DNA of 64,000 nucleotides, taken from NCBI GenBank assembly GCA_004794655.1, contig SMMW01000639.1:70001-134000 (forward strand), written 5' to 3'. The translations under genes were made by a program, and so were the position numbers. This DNA comes from Marisa cornuarietis (Eukaryota > Mollusca > Gastropoda > Architaenioglossa > Ampullariidae). Shown piece by piece: positions 1 through 12,139 of this stretch; within the stretch, counting starts at the first letter, position 1; each line of letters begins with the position of its first letter. The notes below the pieces were generated by a model. It ran no database searches. It saw nothing but the letters and a program-made list of their open reading frames with translations, and was not told the DNA's origin.

Positions 1-329
1 TATGTTTATTTCAACAATCTTTTTTATCTTCACGGCGAGGATCGTTTAAGTAAGGTGATCTGTGTATGGTAGCTTTATGCTTACTAGCAAGGATCACGAA
101 AAATAAATACTAAATAGCAAGCATTCTCCTGATTCTGGTATGACAAAGACACGAACGCTATATTGTAAATAGCTTTATCATTTAAATGTGACCTGTCTCA
201 ATTTAAAGAAATAATATCTGAATAAAAGTAAAAAAAAGCTGTTTACTCCACAAAGACGCTCAGATGACAGGTTTCTGTTTTTGGATCAATGTTACAATTT
301 TTTTATATTTTTCCTCAGACTCAAAAATT

Positions 330-440
330 GACTCCAAGAAAATGGGCACGTGTGTGACAGTTATGATGTACGTCTTGGGGCCCATATCACCATGAGTCTG
401 CAGAGGAATGTTACATACAATCACCACATGTCAGTTGTGT
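330..440. repeat. Duplicated 3' flank of receptor R1
   Basis: This stretch matches 34100-34215, including an exact shared run starting gggcacgtgtgtgacagtta, followed by diverged copies of ttacatacaatcaccacatgtcag. Both copies lie downstream of related minus-strand receptors (R1 and R4), so they are non-coding flank carried in the same duplication. The rest of 1-965 shows no gene; a 165-codon open frame at 350-847 overlaps this flank and is probably fortuitous. Confidence 0.6.
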
Positions 441-965
441 TACACTTCCGAAGGCTTCCGAAGTTTACGCCTTCACTGAGACCTTTAGGGAAAACAAAAC
501 AGCGTCCAGGCACAGCACTTGGCTTCTTCAACGACTGCTTTCTCACCACAGATAAAACATGCAAGACTCCTCAAAAGGTTTCCGAATCTGAAGCATCGGG
601 CAAAGGTCGAAAATATTTAAGGGTATTTGCACTTTTAGGTCTCAGAAAAGATTTGACGTTTAAGAAAGCTACAGATCTGTTGACTTTTGTCAAATGTTCC
701 GACTGTGAATTGACATCGGTACAATTAGCAAAACGGCGACCAATTTACCTGACTAGTTCTAATCACTCCTCAGCTGACAAGAAGCAGAGGGAGAGGGGGT
801 CTAAAATGCAACGATCTTTAACTGTTTGTTTTCTATCTAGACCTTAGGAGTGATCGTCGAGACTTTCCACCTGCCGTAGACGTGATTAGCACCTCATTAA
901 TAAATAATATCGGAAAAGTCCTACTTTAGTAAAGATTATGCATTAATGGATGTTGATTCTGCTTC

Positions 966-2006
966 TTACGTCGCATTCGTTAAAGATTCTCTGCTTCTAA
1001 ACATGTTACACAGCTCTCCTTGGAATCGCGAAGAGCGATAGTAGTAGATGAACAAGTTGAAACAGCCGTTGATATGACTGAAGATATAAAGTACTACACT
1101 GATTGCTACAAGCTGCTCTAAGTCGCTCCCGTCGTCCAAATAAGACAGTATGATTCCAATGTATAACTGAAACACTGTACACGGCAACTTGACGACAGTG
1201 TAGACGCAAGCAACGATCATAAGCATCTTCGTCAGCGCCACCTTTCGGATCCGAACGTTATTAGTAGAGCTACTTGCATTTTCTCGAAACTTCATTGCTG
1301 ATCTCAGTGATTTTACTGTGACAATCGTTGTCACCAGTACAACTGTCACATTAATGCAGGGCGCAACTGTCTCGAGTATAAAGTTTACAACTATGGATAC
1401 AAATAACTTATTTTCTTTAAAAAAATTAGTGAATACGAAAGAAAATTCCGCATGATCCACTTTTATAATTTTAGTAACATAAAAAGAAAACGGGGAAGGC
1501 AAATAACAGCACTGTACGAGCAAGAAACACATGATGATCAATGAACACATTGTCCTGGTGCGTATGAGGCTAGCAGCACGGTGTGGAAACACGACACAAA
1601 CACACGTGTCTACAGACACCGCCATGTTGATACAACCAGATGTCAGTGCAAACCCGCGAATCACAGCCATTAAAGCTACCACAGCTTTACTGTAATACTC
1701 TTCATAAAATCCGTTGTCGTTAAAATTTATAAAAACGGGTAGACAACATATTGCAAACATGAGTGTAAAATAGCAACAATCAACCAGTGACAGTGAAAAC
1801 AGACAGAGGTTCATACGATCCCGAAGACCCTGACGCCAGAACACCAGACAGTTGATGAAGTTAGTCGTTTGTCCAACCAGCCACTCTAATGTTCCCAAGC
1901 CAGCGTAGACTACAATCTCCAGTAAAGTAAAGGTGATCAGACTTGTACACTCAGACGAAGAGTTCGTCGCGGGAAATCCCTGTAGGTGTGTACTTGAGTT
2001 AGACAT
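966..2006 (-). CDS. Chemosensory-receptor-like GPCR (R1), intronless
   Basis: A single open frame encodes a 346-residue seven-transmembrane receptor with no intron. Visible landmarks are an N-terminus with two N-glycosylation sites (NSS at 3 and 15), TM1 ending in N-C-L-V-F-W-R-Q-G-L, TM2 with N-L-C-L-F-S-L-S-L-V-D, a D-T-C triplet at 133-135 where class A receptors have DRY, then C-V-C-V-V-F-P-H-R-A-A-S. TM7 has N-G-C-F-N-L-F-I-Y-Y-Y-R-S-S-R-F in place of NPxxY. No cysteine is seen in the second extracellular loop, so the usual TM3-loop disulphide is probably absent. The set matches the intronless chemosensory receptors of gastropods (family knowledge); ligand and tissue are inference. The start is the first ATG, which aligns with Met5 of R4. 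Its closest relative here is R4, with which it shares flanks and two stretches of perfect DNA identity. Confidence 0.9.
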   Translation of the reverse strand: MSNSSTHLQGFPATNSSSECTSLITFTLLEIVVYAGLGTLEWLVGQTTNFINCLVFWRQGLRDRMNLCLFSLSLVDCCYFTLMFAICCLPVFINFNDNGFYEEYYSKAVVALMAVIRGFALTSGCINMAVSVDTCVCVVFPHRAASLIRTRTMCSLIIMCFLLVQCCYLPSPFSFYVTKIIKVDHAEFSFVFTNFFKENKLFVSIVVNFILETVAPCINVTVVLVTTIVTVKSLRSAMKFRENASSSTNNVRIRKVALTKMLMIVACVYTVVKLPCTVFQLYIGIILSYLDDGSDLEQLVAISVVLYIFSHINGCFNLFIYYYRSSRFQGELCNMFRSRESLTNAT

Positions 2007-2449
2007 AACAGATCATAAAGATTATCTTCTTCAGTAAAATTGAACCGTAAACAATATACAGTTAGGTTTCTTAATCAAGCAGACAAGGTCTTGGCACAAA
2101 TGCCGCTGTATTATCTCCCAACTGAAGGATGTTGTAACTCAGAAGTAGAACAGACAGCACGAGCCATAGTAAGAGTGTCTCAAACCCAGCAGTTACCAGG
2201 AATCTGTGCATGTGTGCATGCTGAGATAAATTAGTGTAAGATGTCTTGTCCTTGTCCTGAAATCTCTAACTGTAAGACACGTTCTGATACAGCGCTCAAA
2301 ACATTATTTATTTTAATCACCAGTACTAACCACAAACATGTTTAATCAGTTTCAGCACATTGAGAATATTCTGGCAGAAAATAAAGGGGGCACTGAAAGC
2401 AAAAGTACACATGCTAAGCAATGAAATATTTTCCAAGAATTGTTTTAAA

Positions 2450-3180
2450 AATAACGAGATAAAAATAAATAAGAAATAATCATAGAAATATCAAAATGAA
2501 AACAGTTTTCTGTATTTCCACATGCAAAATGTAAAAAATACACACAAGTGAACTATTTATCTCCACTATCGAAATGTTAATCAAAGCAAACTTCAAAATA
2601 GCGGCACAACTAAACTGACATTTCCTCCAAACGTTCTGTGTTTAGACTGACGACTAAATGAATATTTGTCTTGTTAGGTATTTATTTAATGGTCAGAAAC
2701 ATTGTTATATGACTTTTATACAAAGTTTCCTTACTTGAGATAAACTCACGGCATCGTGAAAAATGTGTTCGCTTTCAAAATGATTTTTTTGAAACAAGAA
2801 TGTGATTTATCAAGCTGTCTTTAATGAGAAGAGCAAGATTTTGTATAAAAAATTATTTGAAAATATTCTAAACATCAAATATCGAACAAAACTCATTCCC
2901 GATACCAGATAAGCGCTAGGCAGTCTTCAGCCTCAGACTCATTGGTTAATTGTCATGACATTCTCTACAGATGTCAAAGAAATACTATTGGAGAGACTTG
3001 TGTCCATTTGCCTAACAGACTTAAGAGTCCCATTCTTCACATTTTTGTTTTCTGCTTGGATTTGTGGTGCTTCTAGTCTCTTGTACCGACCTGTACTTTT
3101 TATGACGTGGGTATTGTGTTGGACTGTTTATTCACGGACTGGTATTACTGGACTGCTTGCAAACGATTTTTTTCAGTGAA
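2450..3180. repeat. Duplicated upstream flank of receptor R1
   Basis: Sequence upstream of R1 is repeated upstream of R4 (about 37080-37500) and again at 40300-40910 without an adjacent intact gene. Shared signatures include atgcaaaatgtaaa, gcggcacaactaaactgacat against gtggcacaactacaatgacat, gactgacgacta, gttaggtattta and ggactgtttattc, in the same order and strand. Open frames in it (for example 2955-3179) are not conserved and are probably not genes. Confidence 0.7.
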
Positions 3181-5538
3181 GTCATAAAACGAGGCTGGTT
3201 ACGAAAACGCTTTCGGCTTAGTCACATTCATTGTTAAGGCTCACCGAGACTAACAGTGGAGAACTTTGCATGAGGCTCAGCATTGGTCTCGGCAGACAGA
3301 CAGCAATCCACCTGTACACTTCCATGGTTTATTCACTTGTGGCTTTTTGTTTTTCATCTTCTGATACAAAGTCTTTCTTTACAAGTAAAGCGGTCGACTC
3401 AGACGTCCCCTCGCCAGCTTACGCTCGCTTGGAAACCATCATCGTTGTCTTTCCTAGCCAAGGACAAATGACCCAACTGCTTTAGGGAAAATCTTGGGAA
3501 AAATAAAGGTTAAGGGAGTTAACCCCTACAGAAAATCCTGACGCTAACACGGCGTAAGCGGGCGAAAACTTTCCACGACGAGAGAACCGGCCAGGGCCCA
3601 GCGCCTACGTGTTCATGACCAGGACGACAACCGGGTGTGGTTCATTGGAAAAGAACTGGGCTACCAAGTGTATAAGCTCAATATTAGGAATATTGTGAAC
3701 TGTGAACGATAGCATGTCAAATGGTTCTTTCTATAAAAAAACAAAGTTTTGTATTACTTAGTTTAGCACTAAGAATCTGTCGAAGATAAAACAAGCACCA
3801 TTGCATCGGTAGGGGACATTTTCACAGTGGTCATAATGATGGGTAGGGTCAGTCTCAAACACTGATGAATGATGTCCCAGATTGTCGATTCCTTAGACCC
3901 TCTTATACATCACCTGGATCGTGACTTTTATTTTAGCCGATGGCGGAATAACATGGAGGGATGTTTATCTTGCTGCTCTGTCAATAATGAGGTCAGTGTT
4001 TAGAGCTCAGGCCAACATCACGTTCTCGCTTGTGAAAACCCGGTCTACAAATGTCACATGACTCGATGCAAACAAGTCTTGTTGTGATATTTTCAATGAC
4101 GTGTGTGTCTGACATGGGAACCCCGCTGCTGTTTATAAAGACTACAAGTTGTAGTCAAGTCATATTGTAAAATAGACCAGATTGTATAAACCGCAATGAG
4201 ATGATTCTGACGACAGGTTGTGCAAGGGACCGGCGCTGTATGATTAGTATCTGGATGTTAATTAGCTCATTGTCTCATTCCAGTATTGTGTTATAGTGAA
4301 CACAAGTGTTTTACTTGACCACTGGCTGTGGTGATATGTTTGATATAATTATGATACAACTAGGGACAGGGATATAGCGTTCGTTCCGCACTTCTGCATC
4401 CTAAACGTGTCGTGCGGACGCGCTGGTACACAGACTATCATCGGGTAGACCAGGTAGCTATGCGAACGTGTTTATCCGTTCTTATTTGTAACTGATGTTT
4501 GTGGAGTTAACAATCAAATGGACAAGTTTATACTCATACATTTTTCCCGTACGACACATCTACCTTTCTCTTATTTTGGGATACCTCTAGTCTTCTAAGT
4601 ACATGTAAACAAAATTCTAAAAAAATTTCATATACATATTTCAATCACAGTAATTCGTATACTTTTCTGTCTGTGTATATATATATATATATGTGTATGC
4701 GGGTTTGCGCGCACGCAGGAAGGTACAGGTAGGTGTGCTTGTGTACCTAACCTGTATTGTTTGTTTCTAAACATTAAATGATTGTATACATATCGGTCTT
4801 TCCGTCCAAATGTAGACAGCGATTGGAAGACACTGTATAGTACAACGGTGTGCAAAGGAAAAAATAACAAATCATCGTCCATAAACATCAACCCATAATC
4901 TACAACATTTATAGCGCCTGCTTTTAATTGCATTGCATTTCCTGTTCAGTTATTTCTTATTAACGGGTGTAACAGGTGTTCCTGCAGTTATATATATATA
5001 TATCAATACATTTGATGTATCAAGCTTATATTTTAATAAATTTGTCAACAGTTTTTGCAATATTTGTAAGGTCAGATTGTATGGGGAGGGCTATTAGTAT
5101 TGAAACAATCAAGCCACAAAAATATTTTTACCAGACACAAGAACTCAACTGCTGCCCATGAAGACTACAAAAATTTATCAAATCCAATGACAGACTGGGT
5201 AACATCTCCAAAACAAGTCGTTTTAGCGACAGAAGGACCAGGGACAGAATACTAGAGCAAGACAATCACTCAGTTAACATCCACCTGCTCATCATAAAGC
5301 GCCGGTCTCTTTACAACCTGCCGCCAATTATTGGCCATTAATGAAGTTGTTTTTGTTCAGTCTGGCACACGTTTCTAATTAAACCTCACTACTGCCTGCA
5401 GTCTTTAGAAACGCAGCAGGGTTTTTATGTTGGCCCCAGTTCTCTTTGTAATTTTACAAAAACGGGTAAGAAAGCTTTTTCGATACATTAGCACTTGCAA
5501 TAAATAGATAGCAGATATTATTATGATCGAGCTTACCG

Positions 5539-5625
5539 CACACACACACACACACATACACACACATAAACACACACACACAAACATACACACATACACA
5601 CATAAACACACACACACACACACAC
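5539..5625. repeat. (CA)n microsatellite
   Basis: Imperfect CA dinucleotide array interrupted by TA and AA steps. The long V-C-V-C open frame on the minus strand is its translation artefact. Confidence 0.95.
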
Positions 5626-6828
5626 TAGCACGATGACTATGTGGAGAGTCGCTGTAGTGTGAGGCTACAGGAGTGGGTTACTGTTGGTGTGTGAGGAGAG
5701 TTGATGCTCACGTCATTCACACTCGCTCACGCGCTTGCTAGGATTGACCTAGACCCACTAAAATATTTCATTCGTAACAAGTTGTAAAATCGACAGATAT
5801 ATATATATATAAGATATTTTCTTTACGCTTTTAAAACTTCGATACATATTTTATTTTCTGTACAGCAAAGCATTTATGTTATGGTTGTCAAGATTTTGTG
5901 GACATGTAAAGTGTTTACCATATTTTCCCCTTATTTTTCTATAAAAGTAGAATTTGTCTAGTTTGTAATAATGTGTACGGTTACCAGCCCAGTGTTCTAT
6001 AGCTTTAGGTGAGGTGAGAGAGTTATTTAAGTTAATGTAAGCTTATATTGTGTGAACCCTTTTCGAGGTCTCTGTTTTCAGAAAACGAATTAAAAGCTGT
6101 TCTGTATTACAAATAAACCCTGGAGCTTGTGAGGCAGCTCGTACCCAGAACATTAGCTGATACATGAACCTTTTGTAAGAAGTCACTGTCGCGTTTTGCA
6201 ATCGAGCGCCGCACCTCCCACACTCTCGTACACACTTGCAGACACACGAGCGCTCGATGCATGCGGCGTGACCAATCGTTCTACAGTGCGGAGGACGCCA
6301 GGCATGAGTACAGCGTAGACTTCCTCGTACACAGGAAGGTGGCCGGAGCTGTCATCACATGTAGAACTGTATCCAGCCGGCTGATCTCCATACCTGTGTC
6401 AGCTTAGCCCCACAATGTCACCATTGTCTAAGTACACGCTCCAACTTCCACACATGAAGACAAGGAAGTTGAAGGGTTCTTACAACAACAAGACAAGGTT
6501 GTGAAGCAAGTCCCCAAAGTCCTTTAGATTACAGGAATCTTGAGAAGCGGAAATGATGACAACAAATACTAATCTTGACCAGTAACATTTGAAGACTTGA
6601 AACCTTCTCTAACGTCTTCAACATTTAGAATAAGGATTACATTCTTGATGAAAGTTTAAATTTTATCATGTCTAGTCAGCTTTGACTTCACATCCTGGAG
6701 CAGCGACAACAAACTGGTTCAGGCAACAGTTGCACCACGTCATCCGAAGTTGGAGGGCCCTATGATCTGTCTGACTGACATGTAATAAAAGAAAGTAAGA
6801 AATACAGCTAGAGACAGAGCAAATCTCT

Positions 6829-6866
6829 GTGTGCGTGCGTGTGTGTGTGTGTGTGTGCACGTGCGC
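6829..6866. repeat. (GT)n microsatellite
   Basis: Run of GT with GC interruptions, in non-coding DNA. Confidence 0.9.
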
Positions 6867-7813
6867 ATCCTTGAGAATGCACTTTGTGTGCGTGTGTGTA
6901 ATTATGTGCAGTTCCCGCTTTTTCGCACCTCATGCCATAATTCGTCATTGCACTGTACCATTACTAGAACGTGTATTATCGGTTATCCGACATTAATAGA
7001 ACAGTGTTACTTATTGAAGGAGGATGCATGTCTATATTTAGACATGACGAATTTGTAAAAAAACAACCGTATAAGGTGCACATTTTTAAATTGGCACTTT
7101 TCTTGATAGAAATCAAGTAGCAGTCGACTTTATCAGGTGCCATCTTCTGAGGTTGCGGTAAGGCAGTTTTTTCAATCAACTTTGCTTGTTTATAAATATT
7201 CAGTAAACATATCTAAAGTTTAAGGTTTGCAAAACGGTCATTAGCATTTTTTATTGTGTATGATAAGGCAAGCTAGTTTACTACTTTCAGGGTAGGACCA
7301 CAGAAAAGTAGACCATTACAATTCGCATCAGACTTAGTAGATTAAAGGACTTCTGGTTCGGGTGAATGAGTGAAATGACGATTTCTTTCCCTTTCTTAAA
7401 TCACTTCTTTTTCCAGACATGTACAACTTTCATCATTGAAGCGTTTTACCGATTGTTATCATAATTCTCGTAACGACCTGTATGCATGTTAAAAAAGCTG
7501 GCATATGATACTTTCGAGTCTGGTGTTGACATTCTTACATCTTTGTCCGTCAAATATCGAAGCCCTTGCAAATGTGCTTCGGAACATGTACAATGTTTAC
7601 GAGCTGTAGACGTATGTATATTCAAGTTTAATGTCACACAATTGTTGTAAAAATGGCAAAAGGACAGGCTTGAGATAAACCAAATCCATCTTAATGCAAA
7701 GCTGTTGTCAGTCGGTCACCCGCTTCATACCTCTACCATCTTCACGTATCCGTTAGCCTTTTTTAACCAGATTATGACACTGACGCTAGCCAATACTCGA
7801 ACACAGAAGATGG

Positions 7814-7846
7814 CTAGGATACGTCTAGGATACGTCTAGGATACTT
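7814..7846. repeat. 11-bp tandem repeat, three units
   Basis: Three consecutive copies of ctaggatacgt, the last with one change (ctaggatactt). Confidence 0.9.
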
Positions 7847-8953
7847 AGATACTGTTCACATAACCTTAGCCATTATCCCATATCACGCACGGTGACCGAG
7901 ATGTGAAAAAAATCGCACATTTGTGTCTGATTATCTTAGAGAAACTCCTTTTACGTTCCTGTATTTCATGGTAACATCAGCGGTCTTCAGACATGATCAC
8001 GATAAAGTTGCTGATACAAAAAGTCTCTATCTGCAGTGGTGTCTCGTACTGCCACTCTTTTCCTTTCAGTCCCATTTCTGTCGAAAATACTGTTTCTGGT
8101 TTGATCTTATATATACTGCTCCTTCCTAATCTGTCGCGTGTAGATTAAAATAGCACCAGGACACCTCAATGTTTCCTTTCCTCACACCCCCCCCCCATTC
8201 GAAACACTCGTGACGAGACAGAGACAGGAAGGTACAGGAAGGAAGCTGTTCTACTCATCATGATGTGTCGTGTCGCCCTGAGCTTAGGCCCAGCTTTACC
8301 AGACCGCATTACTTTTTCTGGAAAATCCCGGAAAAATAGACCCTGTGTCTTTTTGTCTTTGGTGCAAACAAGTTTGCCTTTTTTGTATGAAAACATATAA
8401 ACTTCTTCTATGAATCACTGGGCATGGTCATTGCTTGTCTACACAGAGCAGAGCTCTACACACCTATGCCCCTGCTTCGACCTAATAAGCTTGATTTCAT
8501 ATGTTTATTCGATGATGACGACATTAAAGTGCAATGCTTATCATTTCAATGAAGTTATTTCACACTGTAGAGACATTACTTGCCTGTCCTGGAATAGGAA
8601 CACAAGGACTATATGATTACTATGCTTCTTTGCGCTTTCATAAATTATATGTTAATGACGTACTGGTGTTAAACATATCCTAAAACTCATTCATTTCTTA
8701 AAAGAAAGAAGTGAATAGGGAGATTTAAATGAGTGAGCATGTGCCCATTCGTTCTAAAATCTTTGTTATTGAGCCTAAGTGAATGCTATATCTAGACCCA
8801 TATTCCCTTCAGGAGTAGTAATTTGCTTTCCGTAGCTAGTGATAGCAGAACGTCTTATTTTAATATAATTACAGTCAACATTCTTCGTTCAACACCACAC
8901 GACAAGCGTTGCATGTTTAAGGACTTTGAGGACTAATATAGTTTTCAGTGACT

Positions 8954-10526
8954 ATGGTTTTGGTGGAGAACTCACTGGAGGGGCCAGAAAAACCACAGGA
9001 CAGACATATTTTCATACAACAGCCAAACAACTTCCATCACCACGAGATGGAGGACCTCGACAAGTTGTCTCCAGTGGTCTTCGCTGAAGGCCGTGATCCA
9101 AGCCACTGGAATACAGATCTTTACAAGGTGAGGTAGCGTTGTCAGCCGGTTTGCTGGAATTGCTGGTCACAGTTTTGCAATTTTGCATCAGTCTTTAATG
9201 ATTTTCTGTCTTCAAAAATGTCATCTTGAGGTCTACTAACCAGTTCTGTTCTTCTCTAACTCTTTTTGAAGCGCGTCGTCTCACACAAACACACACGAAA
9301 AGACATACACACGAATACACACGAATGCGCACACATACACACGTAAATGCATGTGCACACAAGTAAATGCACACCCACACAGAGTGAGCGTGGACTTCTT
9401 ATCAATCGGTAAATTTTTTATTGTAATATAGAACGGATTTTATTTTTTAGGTAATTGGTTTAATCGAAACATTGGGAAGAAAATTGGTGGATGACTTCAC
9501 TGAAGTTAATGGAGAAGGGGTGGTGTCACTCGCTGGACGCTTAAAAAGCTTCCCAGAAAACTGGACTGGAACTCCGACTATGACCCTTGCCCACAGCGGA
9601 ATGTATTACAAAGATGGTATAAATTCTCGACAGTTTTCTGCTATTCCCTCTGTCAAGAAAATACTAGGTACAGAGATTGATAAACAGATCGAGAGACACA
9701 GAAATGAATTTAATACACTTTAGATGACTGTTGATTTTTAAATAAAAACAAAAAGCATAACGAAGTCCATAAACAAAATTTATAAAAGAATAAAAATAGC
9801 GCAATATTCATGGAGTGTTGGGTATGCTATTAATACAATTTAAACAAACATTTTATTTATTTTATAGACATCCTTGACGTCTGCTAGTCTGTTATACAAC
9901 CAAACACATCAATGCAAGAGACTGATTTTGAAATGCCTAATTGGAGGTTTAATTCTGTGCGCACAGGCAGCATTTTCTGTTATAATTGTGGCGTGCGGTT
10001 CTTTGACGTTGATGCGGGACAAGTCGACCCCATGACTCGTCACCAACTACTGGCTCCCAACTGTCTGCATCTACAGCGCTTCCTTTCCCACGGCAGCAAA
10101 CAACTGGTATTTCTTACAATACAATACATCTTTATCGTCTATATCTTGCTGTTCCTTTTCACAATTCTTTTACTTTTTTGCTGGCTTTTTCGTCCCTCTC
10201 GCATTTTTATGTGTCTACGCTCTTGTCCATGTCTGCTTTTGTATACCGCTCTTTCTATTTATATTATTTCTACTTATGTAACGGGTCGCCATATTTTGCC
10301 TGGTTGATTCTAATGTAAATATTTAAACGTTCTATATCGCGCGAAGAATCTTTTTTCTTTTGTATTCAAAAGATATAATCAAAAACATTTCATAAAAATA
10401 ACAGACGCCTTAGTGAAAACTTTGCACTTTTTACAGCCAACCGGTAAAGCGCTGCGCCGCAACTCTACCTCTTCACTGTATGCTCTGAAGAAAGCCAGCG
10501 TGCATCATCTTGGAAATGCACACTAG
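8954..10526 (+). CDS. Single-BIR protein, four exons (IAP-like, no RING)
   Basis: My model joins 8954-9127, 9451-9616, 9967-10106 and 10437-10526 (stop included), giving 189 residues. Donors are AAG|gtgagg, ATG|gtataa and CTG|gtattt; acceptors are ttttttag|g, gcacag|gc and ttttacag|cc. Reading frames and phases (0, 1, 0) agree at all three joins. The first half of a BIR fold lies in exon 2 (G-R-L-K-S-F-P-E-N-W, then G-M-Y-Y-K-D-G). The zinc half lies in exon 3, with C-Y-N-C and H-x6-C (R-H-Q-L-L-A-P-N-C). The usual tryptophan after the first CxxC is replaced by phenylalanine. Exon 4 supplies a short basic tail. BIR proteins bind caspases or other partners in cell-death and immune signalling (family knowledge). 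Without RING or CARD this one may be regulatory, derived or decaying. A tttttcag-like acceptor just before the ATG allows a further upstream 5' exon. The weakest element is the 9967 acceptor, which has a poor pyrimidine tract. Confidence 0.65.
9281..9380. repeat. CA-rich simple repeat in intron 1 of the BIR gene
   Basis: Imperfect CACACA array with GAAT and TAAATG interruptions, located between exons 1 and 2 of the BIR gene. Open frames across it are artefacts. Confidence 0.8.
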
Positions 10527-12139
10527 ACAAACTGGCCTCAACTGACAAGCAATCAAGTCCTCTTTACTTGAAAAAGAAAATGACATTTTAAACTGGATGT
10601 TTCAAGGGTGTGTTTTTGTTCTGTGGTTTTTGGTAAGAATTACTACCTTGTATCAAACAACTTTAAAGAAAAAGTCCGCTTGAACTCGATTTATGTCTGT
10701 CCAGCAGCCATAAAGCAGAAATCAGTATCTGCTTCATCTCGAAGACTAAAGCCGGTGTAATATTAAATATGGCCTTGGTCTTCTTTCCATGCATTGTGCT
10801 CAGAACACTGTAAACCACTCACGTTGTTCCCCTTACATTACGGGACAAAGTGCCATAGACTGCATTTTAAATGTTGACAATGTACAGTTTTACAATTGCT
10901 TACGCTTTTTTTCTTGGTGATTTTACCAGCTGTAATTCATAAAAATTAAGAATACACGTATTTTAACAGTACTGATCACTAAACATTGTTAGAACTAATG
11001 AAAGCAATTGCTTATATTGTCAAATTGTACCAAAGAAAAAGACAAATTTAAAAATATGTAATCTTCAAAAGTCTCTAGTTGAAACAGAAAGAAAGCGAGA
11101 GCGAGATTGGTAGAAATGATCATTGTTAACCTCGGCCTTATGTATATCAGCTGCATCAAGAAACAAAACGTCTGAAGCCAAATAAAGGTTTTGTAACTTT
11201 GGTGAAACTTATTAGTTCATCGAATAATCCTCAAAATCGGGCAATATCTACGTGTTATGTATATATTAAGGCGAACACGATATTTTCTGTTTTGTACTCT
11301 TCCGAGTAACCTTGGCTCTCTGTACATCATATGTATCAGCACTCCGGCTTAGAGCATATTCAGTGACCTTTATCTGTTACATAAAACGTCCAAACGTTGC
11401 TCCGAAACTATTTTTAGCCTTATTATCTCAACTTATCCAGTTACATTACTCATTTAGGAAAATCCCGTTCAAATGGAAACATGGCGGCCTACTATAACGC
11501 CGCCCCATGGTATTGCTATACGATGCAATCAGAATCGGATGTCGCCAAGGCTTTTTGGGCTAACAAAAGGAATAGTGGGCTGCTGTGCTGACTTACACTG
11601 GCAGTGATAGCAAATAAGCAGGTCCAATAGACAGGTAAGAGCAAGCAGTATGTCTATATATGACTGCTGCTAGTGATATGCGCTTATACATAACACCTGG
11701 AAAAAAGAAAAGAAAAGATATTGAACTCAAGAAAATAGTCTACATGAGTAAGGAGCTGTTCGACAGCATGATGTAAGCGCTGCCTAACTGGTCAGTGATT
11801 ACAAACAAACAAAACAAAAATATCTTCAAAAAAGACAGGTACTACATCTCTAGCCAGACGATTGCCAAAGCATCTTTTGCCCGTATATAAAATATCGCTC
11901 TAATAATTTCCTGGCGGGAAGGGTACCCCAATCTCATTACAAACTTCGGGAATTCCCAATGTGGCACAAGGCTGGTAGGTCAAAGCATTTGGTGGAGGCA
12001 CGAGCCCACGTGAAAACAGAGTGAAATACGAGGATAAAGACTGTTAAAAAAACAGGCGCCGAAGAGGGGGGAGTGTGTAAAAGGGTCAAGACCTTTTTAT
12101 GACCTTCGTTTTACATTGTAATCCTAGTGAGTCATAGAA
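10527..12139. other. Intergenic, no gene recognised
   Basis: AT-rich DNA downstream of the BIR gene. An AATAAA at about 11181 could be a distant polyadenylation signal. I see no further coding exon with BIR or RING motifs. Confidence 0.45.

Larger units (their letters stand above)
3190..8953. other. Gene-poor intergenic stretch
   Basis: No convincing gene is seen. The stretch holds (TA)n runs near 4678-4692 and 4990-5003, CA/GT microsatellites, a short 11-bp tandem array, and a modestly GC-richer patch at 6190-6420. Open frames here are 60-100 codons, often cross simple repeats, and show no recognisable domain. Confidence 0.5.

Noticed and set aside
350..847. 165-codon open frame on the plus strand
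   Set aside because: It overlaps the R1 3' flank whose R4 counterpart does not keep the frame, has no domain, and reads against the neighbouring gene's untranslated region.
6190..6420. GC-richer patch with cgagcgc repeats, considered as a promoter or CpG island
   Set aside because: No gene start, exon or conserved motif follows it, so there is no support beyond base composition.
9472..9723. 83-codon frame as a complete small protein
   Set aside because: It is exon 2 of the BIR gene read into the following intron; the BIR motif continues only after splicing.
9912..10307. 131-codon frame ending in a hydrophobic tail
   Set aside because: Only its middle (9967-10106) is the BIR exon. The hydrophobic tail is translated intron after the CTG|gtattt donor, and the first codons are upstream intron.
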